Source: Amycolatopsis pittospori (GTDB taxonomy: Bacteria; Actinomycetota; Actinomycetes; Mycobacteriales; Pseudonocardiaceae). Taken from it: a stretch of 64,000 bases of DNA. A program made the translations under genes and the position numbers. Where the stretch lies: the NCBI RefSeq assembly GCF_013870525.1, contig NZ_JACBXD010000011.1, positions 1-64,000 on the forward strand, read 5' to 3'. The notes under the pieces are model-generated. The model saw only the letters and a list, made by a program, of their open reading frames with translations, was not told the DNA's origin and did no database searches. Below, piece after piece: positions 1 through 8,545 of this stretch; positions within the stretch are counted from its first letter, which is position 1, and each line of letters starts with the position of its first letter.

Positions 1-439
1 CCAGCGCGGCCGCCTCCGCCGCGGACAGCGAGTCCGGCAGCGCGACGAGGTTGACCTCGGCGTTCTCGATGGCGACGTACTCCGCGAACGAGCCCCAGTG
101 GGTCGCGCCCGGCTGGAACTCGCGGTCGCAGATCTGCTGGTCACCGGCGGCGCACCGCGCACAGGTGCCGCACGCGCAGACGAACGGGACGGTCACCCGG
201 TCCCCCACCGACCAGCCGCGGACGCCCTCGCCGAGCGACGCGATCCGGCCGGCGAGTTCATGCCCGGCGACGTGCGGCAGCTTGACGGAGGTGTCGTGAC
301 CTTGCCAGGAATGCCAGTCGCTGCGGCACACCCCGGTCGCGTCGAGCGCGATCACCACCCCGCCGGGCGGTACCGAGGGGTCCGGTACCTCGCGCACCTC
401 GGGCAGTACCCCGAACTCCTCGAAGACGACCGCCCGCAC
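1..439 (-). CDS. Zinc-dependent alcohol dehydrogenase, C-terminal part outside window
   Basis: Medium-chain NAD(P)-dependent alcohol dehydrogenase that would oxidise an alcohol or reduce an aldehyde in the cytoplasm. About 146 N-terminal residues are visible. The catalytic-zinc Cys lies in GVCRSDWHSWQGHD, GHE follows, and the structural-zinc loop is CACGTCARCAAGDQQIC with all four cysteines. The gene runs off the left edge, so the Rossmann domain is not seen. I chose GTG at 439 because it begins the standard V-R-A-V-V-F opening and has GGAG a few bases upstream. It sits 10 bp behind the small HTH gene, so the two are probably cotranscribed. The substrate cannot be told from this part. Confidence 0.88.
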   Translation of the reverse strand, partial: MRAVVFEEFGVLPEVREVPDPSVPPGGVVIALDATGVCRSDWHSWQGHDTSVKLPHVAGHELAGRIASLGEGVRGWSVGDRVTVPFVCACGTCARCAAGDQQICDREFQPGATHWGSFAEYVAIENAEVNLVALPDSLSAAEAAAL

Positions 440-449
440 CGGCTCTCCT

Positions 450-836
450 TCAGTTTCCCGTCTCGCGGCCCCGCTGCATCACCAGGCCCTCGCCGGGCAC
501 CGTACACCGGGCGGCTCGGCCACGCGGTGGTCCCAAAAGGCGCGACAGGGACTCCGACGGCACCCCGAGGATCTCTTCGAGGTTCTTGAGCACCAGCAGG
601 GATTCCGGCCGTTCGGGGCGACAGCGCCCGGACTGCCAGTGGCTCAGCGTCGCGAGGCTGATCGAGCAGCCACGGCCGCGAAGCCGGTATCGGATCCTGT
701 CGAGACCGAGCCCCCGCGCTCTGATCGCGGCTCTGAGGGCATCCGCGAACGGCCCGGTCTCCAGCAGCCGCCTGAGTTCACGTCCTTCCGCCACCCCCCG
801 GTCGATGGTGTGTGTCCGCTGACCGGTCATTGTCAT
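450..836 (-). CDS. Small helix-turn-helix transcriptional regulator
   Basis: Predicted cytoplasmic DNA-binding protein of about 128 residues. The middle holds a Cro/C1-like helix-turn-helix: a GLGLDRIRYRL helix, then SLATLSHWQSG as the likely recognition region, then a leucine-rich helix ending in EEILGVP. No ligand domain is visible. It lies directly upstream of the alcohol dehydrogenase gene on the same strand and may regulate it. ATG at 836 was chosen; ATG at 830 has a better-spaced GAAGG, and GTG at 860 would also be in frame. The target and signal are unknown. Confidence 0.68.
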   Translation of the reverse strand: MTMTGQRTHTIDRGVAEGRELRRLLETGPFADALRAAIRARGLGLDRIRYRLRGRGCSISLATLSHWQSGRCRPERPESLLVLKNLEEILGVPSESLSRLLGPPRGRAARCTVPGEGLVMQRGRETGN

Positions 837-1032
837 CGCCTTCGCACGCTCGCTAGCCACCCGGAAAAGCGCAGCCTAGGCGTGCGAACACATGATCGGA
901 AGGGCCTTAGATCACCTAAACCCGTGGCATGTGGGTGATGTGCGAAGAGGCGAATTATGCAGGGACGTAGGGAAAATTCCCACCGCGAGTCCCGGCCGAA
1001 ATGCGTCCACAGTGGACGGGAGCGACGAGGGG

Positions 1033-1716
1033 TCAGCGCAGCGCGACGGACAGCGCCTGCGCGATCTCCTTGCCGATGGCGTGCGTCGCCGCGTCCGGCG
1101 GCGAGCCGACCTTGACCACCATCGGGCCGCCGAACGGCTGGCGCTCGACGACCTCGATCCGCTCGCCGAGGTTGATGGCGTGCTCGGTGAGGTACCTCAG
1201 GAGCTCCGGGTCGGTGTCCCAGACCCGGACGATCTCGCCCACCGCGCCGGGCGGGAGGTCGTCGAGGATGCGCATCGGCATCTCCTCGACGCTGCCGTCG
1301 GGAGCCGGGATGGGGTCGCCGTGCGGGTCGCGCACCGGGTTGCCGAGCTTCGCCGCGATGCGCTCGACGAGCCTGTCCGACACCGCGTGTTCGAGCGCGT
1401 CGGCCTCGGCGTGCACCTCGTCCCAGGTGTAGCCGAGCTCGGACACCAGGTAGGTCTCGATGAGCCGGTGACGGCGGAGCACCGAGCGGGCGAGCTGCCT
1501 GCCTTCGGCGGTCAGTTCGATCCCGCGGTACGGAACGTGCGCGACCAGCCCGAGCTGGGAAAGCTTCGTGACCATGCCGGACGCGGACGACGGGCTGACC
1601 TCCAGCCGTCCGGCCAGCGACGTGTTGGTGACGGCCTCACCGCGCTCCACCAGCCCGTAGATCACCCGGACGTAGTCCTCAACGGACGACGACCTGCGGT
1701 TTGCCCCTTCACCCAT
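1033..1716 (-). CDS. mntR: MntR/DtxR-family manganese-dependent repressor
   Basis: Metal-activated repressor of 227 residues with three parts: an N-terminal winged helix (about 10-70), a dimerisation/metal region (about 70-140) and a C-terminal FeoA/SH3-like domain (about 150-225). The helix-turn-helix includes SPSSASGMVTKL. Metal ligands can be picked out in HRLIETYLV and in HAEADALEHAVSD. The residue matching Met10 of DtxR is Asp (SSVEDYVRVIY) and the residue matching Cys102 is Asp, which fits the manganese-sensing MntR branch better than the iron-sensing DtxR/IdeR branch. That assignment is from remembered family motifs. No metal transporter is adjacent. ATG at 1716 is the start. Confidence 0.85.
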   Translation of the reverse strand: MGEGANRRSSSVEDYVRVIYGLVERGEAVTNTSLAGRLEVSPSSASGMVTKLSQLGLVAHVPYRGIELTAEGRQLARSVLRRHRLIETYLVSELGYTWDEVHAEADALEHAVSDRLVERIAAKLGNPVRDPHGDPIPAPDGSVEEMPMRILDDLPPGAVGEIVRVWDTDPELLRYLTEHAINLGERIEVVERQPFGGPMVVKVGSPPDAATHAIGKEIAQALSVALR

Positions 1717-1751
1717 GCCCGTGAGTTTACGGCTTGCCGGTCAGCTCCGGC

Positions 1752-2201
1752 TCATCCGCCGTGGGGCCGCCAGCGGTACCGGATCCAGCCCGGGACCTGC
1801 TCGGCGCCGAGCTGGGCGTAGAACGCCTCGCCCTTTGCGTTGCCTTCCTGCATGTCCCATTCGACCCGGCCCGGTGTGCGGGCGGCCAGCTCGTCGAGGA
1901 GCTCCCGTCCGAGGCCGAAGCGGCGGTGCTCCGGGCGCACGAAGAGGTCGTCGAGCCAGATCCCCGGGCGGGCCTCCCAGGTGGAGAAGTTCCAGCTGCA
2001 GAAGGCGAAGCCGGCGACCTCGCCCGGCTCGTCCGGCGGAGTGGCGAGGAGCACCCACGCCTTCGGATCCGGCCCGAAGAGGAACCCGGCCATCTCCTGG
2101 CGGTCCAGCTTCAGATCGTGTTTGTCCTCGTAGACCGCGTGCTCCTCGATGAGCGCGCAGATCTCCTCGATGTCTTCCGCGACAGCGTCCCGTACCGGCA
2201 T
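1752..2201 (-). CDS. GNAT-family N-acetyltransferase
   Basis: Acetyl-CoA-dependent N-acetyltransferase of 149 residues, a full-length single GNAT domain. The acetyl-CoA pyrophosphate loop is visible as VRPEHRRFGLGRELL, preceded by the beta-strand GIWLDDLFV. The strand GEVAGFAFCSWNF fits the family fold. The acceptor substrate is unknown; proteins of this shape include polyamine (SSAT-like) and small-amine acetyltransferases. ATG at 2201 is 5 bp downstream of the amidohydrolase stop and its ribosome-binding site lies inside that gene, so the two are probably translationally coupled. Confidence 0.87.
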   Translation of the reverse strand: MPVRDAVAEDIEEICALIEEHAVYEDKHDLKLDRQEMAGFLFGPDPKAWVLLATPPDEPGEVAGFAFCSWNFSTWEARPGIWLDDLFVRPEHRRFGLGRELLDELAARTPGRVEWDMQEGNAKGEAFYAQLGAEQVPGWIRYRWRPHGG

Positions 2202-2206
2202 GGGTC

Positions 2207-3796
2207 TCAGCTCCGTTCGTAGACGATGTCGCCGCCGACGGCGGTGGCGACGACGTGGATGGAATCCAAAGTGGACTCGTCGGTCGGGTCCGCCGAGAGT
2301 ACGGCGAAGTCGGCGAGCTTCCCGGGTACCAGCGTGCCCAGGTCCTTCTCGGCGAAGGCGGCATACGCGGAGCCGTATGTGTATGCGCGCAAGGCTTCCG
2401 CCGGGGTGAGCCGCTCCTCGGGTCCGAGCACGACGCCGGACGAGGTCTTCCGCCGGACCATGTCCGCGAGCCCGAGCAGCGGCGCGCCGTCGACGACCGG
2501 TCGGTCCGAGCTGGCGGGCAGGACACAGCCGGCGTCGAGCAGGGTCTTGAGCCGGTAGCACCACGGCTCGCGTTCCGGGCCGAGCGCGGCGCGCATCCCG
2601 TCGCCGATCTCGTTGACGAACCTGCCCTGTGGCGACGCGATCAGCCCCAGCGACGCCAGCCGCTTCAGCTCCTCGGGCCGCAGCACCGCGCAGTGCTCGA
2701 TGCGGTGCCGGTGATCCGGCCGCGGGTCTGCCTTCAGCGCCGCTTCGTAGGCGTCGAGGACGACGGTGATCGCACGGTCGCCGATGGCGTGCGTCGCGAT
2801 CTGCCAGCCGGCTTTGTGCGCGGCGGCGATCGTCCGCGCGATCTCGTCCTCGGGCACCTGGAAGTAGCCGACGTTGTCCGGCTCCCCGGCGAACGGTTCG
2901 TGCATCGCGCAGGTCCGGCCGATGAGCGAGCCGTCGGCGAACAGCTTCATCGCGCCGATCCGCAGCCGGTCGTCACCGAAACCGGTGCGCATCCCCAGGT
3001 CGAGGCCGTAGCCGGCACCGGAGTCCAGGTCATGGAGCACACTCGCGGCGACCATCACCGTGCTCCGCACGCGCAGCACCCCGCGATCGCGCGCCAGCTG
3101 GTACGCGGCGAGTTCGGCGGGGGTCTCCCCCACGAGCCCTCCGCCGATCCCGGCTTCCTGGACGCTCGTGATCCCTTCGGAGAGGTACCGCGCGCTCGCC
3201 CGGTCCAGCCCGCGCGCGACGGTCTCCACCGGCGTCGGGTAGGTCAGCGGCCGCAGCAGCAACTGGGCCTGCTCCCGCAGTAACCCGGTCGGCGAGCCGT
3301 CCTCGTCGCGGACGACGTCGCCGCCCACGGGCACGCATCCGAGGTCGAGCTGCTCCAGGACCGCGGAGTTGACCACGGTCATATGTCCGGACGTGTGCTT
3401 CAGCCGCACCAGGAAGCCGGGCGCGGCGCGATCGAGGCCGTACCTCGTCGGATGCCCGCCTTCGAGCTTGTTCTGGTCGTAGCCGCTGCCGATGATCCAG
3501 CTGCCCGCCGGGAGGCCGGCCGCACGGGCCGCGACGGCGTCGTAAACCTCGTCCACGCTGCGGCAATCGGACAGCGGGACGTCGTCGAGCGCCATCCCGA
3601 ACCACGCCATGTGGTTGTGGGCGTCGTGGAATCCGGGCACCACCACGGTGCCGCCCAAGTCGACACGACGCACTGCGGAAAGCGCTGCCGCGTCGGCGCC
3701 GATGGCGATAATTCGTCCGTTCAGCACCGCTAGAGCATCGGATTCCGCAACACCGGTGAGGAACCGGGCGTTCTCGTAGACCGTGTCGACCCGCAT
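2207..3796 (-). CDS. YtcJ-like amidohydrolase
   Basis: Metal-dependent amidohydrolase of 529 residues, close to the usual length of the YtcJ/amidohydrolase-3 group. The N-terminal beta-sandwich strand is followed by the first metal motif in VVPGFHDAHNHM. Later landmarks are the HAIGDRAI strand, RIEHCAVL, SSDRPVVDG, and the C-terminal GTLVPGKLADFAVL. These proteins are typically cytoplasmic hydrolases of amides or cyclic amides; the substrate cannot be predicted. It starts at ATG 3796, divergent from the enoyl-CoA hydratase gene with a 47-bp shared control region, and is followed by a coupled GNAT gene. Confidence 0.9.
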   Translation of the reverse strand: MRVDTVYENARFLTGVAESDALAVLNGRIIAIGADAAALSAVRRVDLGGTVVVPGFHDAHNHMAWFGMALDDVPLSDCRSVDEVYDAVAARAAGLPAGSWIIGSGYDQNKLEGGHPTRYGLDRAAPGFLVRLKHTSGHMTVVNSAVLEQLDLGCVPVGGDVVRDEDGSPTGLLREQAQLLLRPLTYPTPVETVARGLDRASARYLSEGITSVQEAGIGGGLVGETPAELAAYQLARDRGVLRVRSTVMVAASVLHDLDSGAGYGLDLGMRTGFGDDRLRIGAMKLFADGSLIGRTCAMHEPFAGEPDNVGYFQVPEDEIARTIAAAHKAGWQIATHAIGDRAITVVLDAYEAALKADPRPDHRHRIEHCAVLRPEELKRLASLGLIASPQGRFVNEIGDGMRAALGPEREPWCYRLKTLLDAGCVLPASSDRPVVDGAPLLGLADMVRRKTSSGVVLGPEERLTPAEALRAYTYGSAYAAFAEKDLGTLVPGKLADFAVLSADPTDESTLDSIHVVATAVGGDIVYERS

Positions 3797-3802
3797 GGAT
3801 CC

Positions 3803-3827
3803 GACCCTATCGATCGATCGATCGGTC
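3803..3827. promoter_or_regulatory. Palindromic operator candidate between divergent genes
   Basis: The 47-bp gap between the amidohydrolase and enoyl-CoA hydratase starts contains the perfect 14-bp palindrome CGATCGATCGATCG (3811-3824), flanked by GACC on the left and GGTC on the right. Runs of this sort are typical TetR-family operators. The TetR gene that ends the downstream operon (6128-6769) is the obvious candidate binder. This is inference from sequence symmetry. Confidence 0.45.
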
Positions 3828-3843
3828 GTCTAGGCTCGGCGTC

Positions 3844-4596
3844 ATGAGCACCGTGGACTACGCACTCGACGACGGCATCTGCGTGATCTGGCTGAACCGC
3901 CCCGAACGGTTGAACGCGGTGGTCGCCGAACTGGTCGACGACCTGCTGGAAGCCCTCGACGCGGCCGCGCGCTCGGACGCGCGGGCCGTCGTCCTCGCCG
4001 GCCGGGGACGCGCCTTCTGCGCCGGGCACGACCTCAAGGAGCCCACCCCCGCCGGGGATACAGTCGATTCCCGAGCGCGACTCGACCGGCTACAGGACGT
4101 CACCCGCCGCCTGCGCGGGCTGCGCCAGCCCGTCATCGCCGCGGTCCACGGCTACGCGATCGGCGCGGGCGCCGAGTTCGCGATGGGCTGCGACCTGATC
4201 CTCGCCGCGGACGACGCGGTGTTCGCCTTCCCCGAGGTCTCCCTGGGCCTGAGCGTGACGGGTGCGGCGTCGCGGCTGCTGCCGCTGCTGGTCGGCCCGC
4301 TGAAGGCCAAGGAACTGCTGCTGCTCGGCGAACGGGTGAACGGCGCCAAGGCGCACGAGCTCGGACTGGTCAACGCCGTCGTCCCGGCCGACGACCTGAT
4401 GGACACCGCGCTCGACTGGGCGGGCCGGATCGCCGCGCATCCGGCCGCCGCGGCCACGATGGCCAAACGGGCCCTCGATTCCGGCATCGACAGCTCACTC
4501 GACGCCGCGCTCGAACTCGAGGTCAGCCACGCGCTGATCACCGAGCACTCCGCCGCCGTCCTCGCGTCGTCCGAAGCCTTCCGGAGCCGCACATGA
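3844..4596 (+). CDS. Enoyl-CoA hydratase/isomerase
   Basis: Crotonase-fold protein of 250 residues that would hydrate or isomerise an enoyl-CoA in the cytoplasm. The oxyanion-hole regions are visible as GRGRAFCAGHDLKE and HGYAIGAGAEFAMGCDLILA. The next segment reads FAFPEVSLGL; the glutamate there is at the position usual for hydratases. The chain ends in the typical C-terminal helices. It overlaps the following acyl-CoA ligase by 4 bp (ATGA), and a TetR gene follows, so the unit looks like a small regulated operon for degradation of an organic acid. The true acyl chain is unknown. Confidence 0.92.
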   Translation: MSTVDYALDDGICVIWLNRPERLNAVVAELVDDLLEALDAAARSDARAVVLAGRGRAFCAGHDLKEPTPAGDTVDSRARLDRLQDVTRRLRGLRQPVIAAVHGYAIGAGAEFAMGCDLILAADDAVFAFPEVSLGLSVTGAASRLLPLLVGPLKAKELLLLGERVNGAKAHELGLVNAVVPADDLMDTALDWAGRIAAHPAAAATMAKRALDSGIDSSLDAALELEVSHALITEHSAAVLASSEAFRSRT

Positions 4597-6137
4597 CCTC
4601 ACTCGCCGGGATCGACACCCTCGTCGGACTGACCACCCGCGCCGCCGGACTGTGGCCGGACAAGACGGCCTGGATCTTCGACGCCACCGGCGAACGCTTC
4701 ACCTTCGCCGACGTCGACGCGCGTAGCACCGGCTTCGCCCGCGCGCTGCTGGATCTCGGCGTACAGCCCGGTGACCGGGTCGCGGTGATGCTGCGCAACC
4801 AGCCCGAGTTCCCGCTGCTGTGGTTGGCGCTGGCGAAGATCGGCGCGGTGCTCGTCCCGGTGAACACCGGATACCAGGAGTTCGACGGCGCCCACGTCCT
4901 GCGGCATTCCGGCGCCCGCTTCGCCGTCGCGGCCGAGGAATTCACCGGGCTGCTGACGAAGATCGCGCCGGAGACCTCGCTGGAACGGGTGCTCACGCCC
5001 GGCGAACTCACCGACCCCGGCGGCGACCAGGCCTTCGAAAGCGAGGGCGAGCGCCCGATCAACATCCAGTACACCTCGGGCACCACGGGCGCGCCCAAGG
5101 GCTGTGTGCTGCCGAACCGGTACTGGACGACCCTGGCGATCAGCCTGGCCACGGATTTCCCGATGGTCGGCGCGGACGACGTCATCCTGACCGCGCAACC
5201 GTTCCACTACATAGATCCACAGTGGAATGTCGCGCTGGGGCTCGCGGGCGGCGCGACCCTGGTGGTGCTCGACCGCTTCCACCCGTCGACGTTCTGGGAG
5301 AAGGTCCGCGAGCACGGCGTCACCTGGTTCTACTGCCTCGGCCTGATGCCCACGCTGCTGCTGCGCCTGCCGGAAAGCGAACTGGACAAGGCACACCAGG
5401 TCCGGGCGATCTGCGCGTCGGCCATCCCTCGCGACCTGCACGCCTCGCTCGAAGCACGCTGGGGCGCCCCTTGGTACGAGGCCTTCGGAATGACCGAAAC
5501 CGGCGGCGACATCCGGATGTACCCGGCGGATCACGAGGAGACCGTCGGCACCGGCTGCCTCGGCAGGCCCGCGCCCACCCGCGAGGTGATGATCGCGGAC
5601 GCGGACGGGAAACCCCTGCCGCGCGGGGAAACCGGTGAACTGCTGATCCGCGGGGTCGGGCTCATGCACGGCTACCACGACGACGAGGAAGCGACGGCGC
5701 GCGCGTTCGCCGGCGGCTGGTTCCACACCGGCGATCTGGCCACAATGGACGGCCAAGGCCGCGTGTACTACGTGGGCCGCACCAAGGACATGATCCGGCG
5801 CAGCGGCGAGAACATCTCCGCCGACGAGGTCGAGCGGGCGCTGCAGCTGCACCCGGCGGTCAAACTCGCCGCCGTCGTCGCGGTGCCGGACGACCTGCGC
5901 GGCGAAGAGGTCAAGGCGTACCTCGTCCTCGACGAAAACGAGGGCCACCAGTGCGAACCGGCCGAACTGGCGGAGTTCTGCGCGGCGAAACTGGCCTACT
6001 TCAAGGTTCCGCGGTTCTGGGCGTTTCCCGCCGAACTGCCGATGACTCCGTCGGAGCGGGTCGCCAAGGGCGAGCTCAAGAAGGTGGAGGACCCGCGCGC
6101 CGGATCCTGGGACAGGACGACCGAAGAATGGCTGTGA
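4593..6137 (+). CDS. AMP-dependent acyl-CoA synthetase
   Basis: ANL-superfamily ligase of 514 residues that activates a carboxylic acid to acyl-CoA through an acyl-AMP. The P-loop-like core motif is YTSGTTGAPKG, the AMP-binding motif is EAFGMTETGG, and the hinge region is GWFHTGDLATMDGQGRVYYVG followed by RSGENISADEVE. The C-terminal domain ends near ERVAKGELKK, carrying the catalytic lysine. It overlaps the enoyl-CoA hydratase by 4 bp and the TetR gene by 10 bp, which argues for tight coupling of the three. Its substrate could be a crotonobetaine-like, aromatic or medium-chain acid; the sequence alone does not decide. Confidence 0.93.
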   Translation: MTSLAGIDTLVGLTTRAAGLWPDKTAWIFDATGERFTFADVDARSTGFARALLDLGVQPGDRVAVMLRNQPEFPLLWLALAKIGAVLVPVNTGYQEFDGAHVLRHSGARFAVAAEEFTGLLTKIAPETSLERVLTPGELTDPGGDQAFESEGERPINIQYTSGTTGAPKGCVLPNRYWTTLAISLATDFPMVGADDVILTAQPFHYIDPQWNVALGLAGGATLVVLDRFHPSTFWEKVREHGVTWFYCLGLMPTLLLRLPESELDKAHQVRAICASAIPRDLHASLEARWGAPWYEAFGMTETGGDIRMYPADHEETVGTGCLGRPAPTREVMIADADGKPLPRGETGELLIRGVGLMHGYHDDEEATARAFAGGWFHTGDLATMDGQGRVYYVGRTKDMIRRSGENISADEVERALQLHPAVKLAAVVAVPDDLRGEEVKAYLVLDENEGHQCEPAELAEFCAAKLAYFKVPRFWAFPAELPMTPSERVAKGELKKVEDPRAGSWDRTTEEWL

Positions 6138-6769
6138 ACACTCGTGAGCGGGTGCGTCAGGCGGCGGTGAAACTGTTCGCCACCAAGGGTTTCCATGGCA
6201 CCGGCATCCGGGATCTGGCCCAGGAGGCGGAGCTGTCGTCCGCCAGCCTGTACCACTACATGGGCACCAAGGAGGATCTGCTGGTGGCCATCATGAACGA
6301 GTCGCTGCGACGCCTGCTCGACGCGGCCGAGCAGGCGACCGCCGGGCTCACCGATCCGGTGTCCCGGCTCGGATCACTGGTGGCACTGCATGTCCTGGCC
6401 CACGCCATCCAGCCGGACGACACCCGCGTGGTGGACAACGAGGTCCACGCGCTCTCCCCCGAAGCCAGGGCCGGGGTGGTCGGACTGCGCGACGCCTACG
6501 AACGCCTTTGGGCCGACGCCATCGAAGACGGTGTCCGGGCCGGCGTCTTCCACACCGATCAGCCGTCGGTCACCAGGCTCGCACTGGTGGAGATGTGCAG
6601 CGGGGTCGCGCGCTGGTATTCGCCGCGGGGGCCGCTCACCCTCGATCAACTGGCCTCGCACTACGCGGAACTGGCTCTGCGAGCGTTAGGCTGCACACGT
6701 CACCTGGACGTCACCGCGGTGCAAAACTGCCGTGAAGTGGTCTCGGGAGTGTGGCGAGTGCCCGTTTAG
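6128..6769 (+). CDS. TetR/AcrR-family regulator of the acyl-CoA operon
   Basis: Repressor of about 213 residues. The N-terminal helix-turn-helix is at about residues 8-55: AAVKLFATKGFHGTGIRDL, then SSASLYHYMGTKEDLL. The C-terminal part looks like the ligand/dimer domain found in TetR proteins that respond to acyl-CoA. ATG at 6128 overlaps the ligase end by 10 bp; GTG at 6134 is an alternative. After the usual domain end near ALRALGC there are about 20 extra residues. It probably controls its own operon through the palindrome near 3811, which is an inference. Confidence 0.87.
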   Translation: MAVNTRERVRQAAVKLFATKGFHGTGIRDLAQEAELSSASLYHYMGTKEDLLVAIMNESLRRLLDAAEQATAGLTDPVSRLGSLVALHVLAHAIQPDDTRVVDNEVHALSPEARAGVVGLRDAYERLWADAIEDGVRAGVFHTDQPSVTRLALVEMCSGVARWYSPRGPLTLDQLASHYAELALRALGCTRHLDVTAVQNCREVVSGVWRVPV

Positions 6770-6827
6770 CGGCGACTTTAGGACGGTACGCCTTGCTCAG
6801 ACGGCTTCTCTGGGGGACGCTCGAAGG

Positions 6828-7154
6828 GTGACTGAGCAAACGATCCAACTCGAACTGGACGACTCGGGTCTCTCGCCGGCGTTGCCGGTGCCTTCGAACC
6901 CCCGTGATCAGGTACAGGATGTCCCGTATCGTCCGGTGGGATTTCGCGACGACGACCTGCCCACGGCACTCGAACGGTGTGCCAAGTGGCTGCGTCAGGC
7001 CCAGGAGTGGCTCGGGGAGCCGGTCGATGTGCTGGCCGTCCATCTCGATTACGACGACCGCCAGGGTTCGCCGTATTACGACGTGAAGCTTCTCTGCAAC
7101 GAGGAGGACCTGGCCGGGGTCCCGATCGCGATGCGGAACCAGAAGGAAGACTAG
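6828..7154 (+). CDS. Conserved hypothetical protein
   Basis: Protein of about 108 residues with no family I can name. It is acidic, predicted soluble, and carries the segment LPTALERCAKWLRQAQEWLGEP, a likely amphipathic helix, followed by VDVLAVHLDYDD and a short Tyr-rich loop GSPYYDVKLLC. GTG at 6828 is chosen because GGGGGAC lies at a suitable distance; an in-frame ATG at 6732 would add 32 residues of unlikely composition. It stands alone between the TetR gene and a long hairpin. Confidence 0.6.
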   Translation: MTEQTIQLELDDSGLSPALPVPSNPRDQVQDVPYRPVGFRDDDLPTALERCAKWLRQAQEWLGEPVDVLAVHLDYDDRQGSPYYDVKLLCNEEDLAGVPIAMRNQKED

Positions 7155-7164
7155 ACGCGACGCA

Positions 7165-7211
7165 ATGAACGGCCCGTTCCTTGCGAAATTTGCAAGGAAC
7201 GGGCCGTTCAT
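7165..7211. terminator. Long perfect hairpin, family B
   Basis: Arms of 20 bp (7165-7184 and 7192-7211) pair perfectly: ATGAACGGCCCGTTCCTTGC and its complement, with GAAATTT between them. It lies between convergent genes and could end transcription from both sides. A relative with the same core is at 31797-31843. Confidence 0.8.
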
Positions 7212-7249
7212 GGCATGTACCGGGGAGCTCGGGCGGCGTCGGCCCGGTG

Positions 7250-8419
7250 TCAGCCGAGAGTGCCGCCGACCTTGACGTGCCCCTTCAGCAGGTTCCGCGC
7301 GATGGTCCGGCGCTGGATCTCGTCGGTGCCCTCGTAGATGCGCAGCAGCCGCAGTTCGCGGTACCACCGCTCGACCGGCAGTTCCCGCGTGTAGCCCATT
7401 CCGCCGTGGATCTGCAGGACGCGGTCGACGATCTCGTTCGCCTTCACCCCGCCGTAGAGTTTCGCCATCGACTGCGCGTGCCGCGAGTCCATCTTCTGGT
7501 CGACCTGCCAGGCGGCGTGCAGCACCAGCCAGCGCAGCGCCTCCAGTTCGGTGCCGGAGTCCGCGATCATCCACTGGATCGCCTGGCGCTCGGCGATCTT
7601 CTGCCCGAACGTCTCCCGCGTGTTGGCGTGCTCGATGGCCATCGAGATGAGCCGCTCGCACGAACCGATCGCGCGGGCGGGCAGCAGGTAGCGGCCCGCG
7701 CCGATCCACTGCATGGCCAGGTCGAAACCGTGGCCGAGTTCGCCGAGGATCTGCGTCTCGGGCACGCGGACGTCCTCGAAGACCAGCGACGCCGGGCCCC
7801 ATTCGCCCATGGTGTCGATGTATTCGGACTTCCAGCCCGCGTCGCGGTCGACGAGGAAGCAGGTGACGCCGCCGTTCGCGCCCTTCTCCGGGTCGGTGAT
7901 CGCGAAGACCATCACGAAGTCGGCCTCGTTGCCGCCGGTGATGAAGGTCTTCTCGCCGTTGATGACCCACTCGTCGCCGTCCTTGCGGGCCGACGTCCGG
8001 ATGGCCTTGGCGTCCGAGCCCGCGCCGGGTTCGGTGATCGCGAAGCAGGACTTGCGCTCGCCCGAGATCGTCGGGAGCAGGTAGCGCTCCTTCTGCTCGT
8101 CGTTGGCGTAGTACAGGATGTTGTCCGCGGCGCCGCCGAAGCGGAACGGCACGAACGTGCGGCCGAGTTCGGCCTCCAGCAGCGCGGTCATCACCGCGGA
8201 CAGGCCCATGCCGCCGTACTCCTCGGGCGTCTGCACGCCCCAGAAACCGGACTCCTTGGCCTTCAGCTGCAGCTCGCGCAGCTCGTCGGCGGTGATCCCG
8301 GGCTGGCCGGCGCGTTCGCGGCGCAGCACCTCCTGCTCACGCGGCATCAGCTCGCGCTGGACGAACGTGCGGACCCAGTCGCGCACCTCGCGTTCCTCGA
8401 CGCTCAGAGTGAAATCCAT
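7250..8419 (-). CDS. Acyl-CoA dehydrogenase
   Basis: FAD-dependent acyl-CoA dehydrogenase of 389 residues that would introduce an alpha-beta double bond into an acyl-CoA. Family landmarks are present in order: FWGVQTPEEYGGMGL, CFAITEPGAGSDAKAIRT, WVINGEKTFITGG, the helical domain GRYLLPARAIGS, and the end IHGGMGYTRELPVERWYRE followed by RIYEGTDEIQRRTIARNLL. The catalytic-base position near the C-terminus reads YEGT. ATG at 8419 gives the normal start MDFTLSVEE. A strong inverted repeat lies 27 bp upstream, implying control by a TetR-type regulator not adjacent here. Confidence 0.93.
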   Translation of the reverse strand: MDFTLSVEEREVRDWVRTFVQRELMPREQEVLRRERAGQPGITADELRELQLKAKESGFWGVQTPEEYGGMGLSAVMTALLEAELGRTFVPFRFGGAADNILYYANDEQKERYLLPTISGERKSCFAITEPGAGSDAKAIRTSARKDGDEWVINGEKTFITGGNEADFVMVFAITDPEKGANGGVTCFLVDRDAGWKSEYIDTMGEWGPASLVFEDVRVPETQILGELGHGFDLAMQWIGAGRYLLPARAIGSCERLISMAIEHANTRETFGQKIAERQAIQWMIADSGTELEALRWLVLHAAWQVDQKMDSRHAQSMAKLYGGVKANEIVDRVLQIHGGMGYTRELPVERWYRELRLLRIYEGTDEIQRRTIARNLLKGHVKVGGTLG

Positions 8420-8445
8420 GGCGGGACCGTTCCTCCTCGGCATTA

Positions 8446-8461
8446 CTAAGCGCTTGCTTAG
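8446..8461. promoter_or_regulatory. TetR-type operator CTAAGC-N4-GCTTAG
   Basis: Perfect 6-bp arms CTAAGC (8446-8451) and GCTTAG (8456-8461) around GCTT. It sits just upstream of the acyl-CoA dehydrogenase start and within the region divergent from the dicarboxylate symporter gene. Sequences of this kind are common operators for TetR proteins that control fatty-acid genes in actinobacteria; the binder is not identified here. Confidence 0.6.
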
Positions 8462-8545
8462 CCCAAGCGTACCGCTTCGGTTGTCGTTCGCCGAGGAACT
8501 GTCATAAGTTTTCGCGACCTGTTCCCATGTCGTCGAAGGGCACCC

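Noticed and set aside
6732..6827. N-terminal extension of the hypothetical protein from ATG 6732
   Set aside because: The added 32 residues have atypical composition and overlap the end of the TetR gene; the GTG at 6828 has a better ribosome-binding site.
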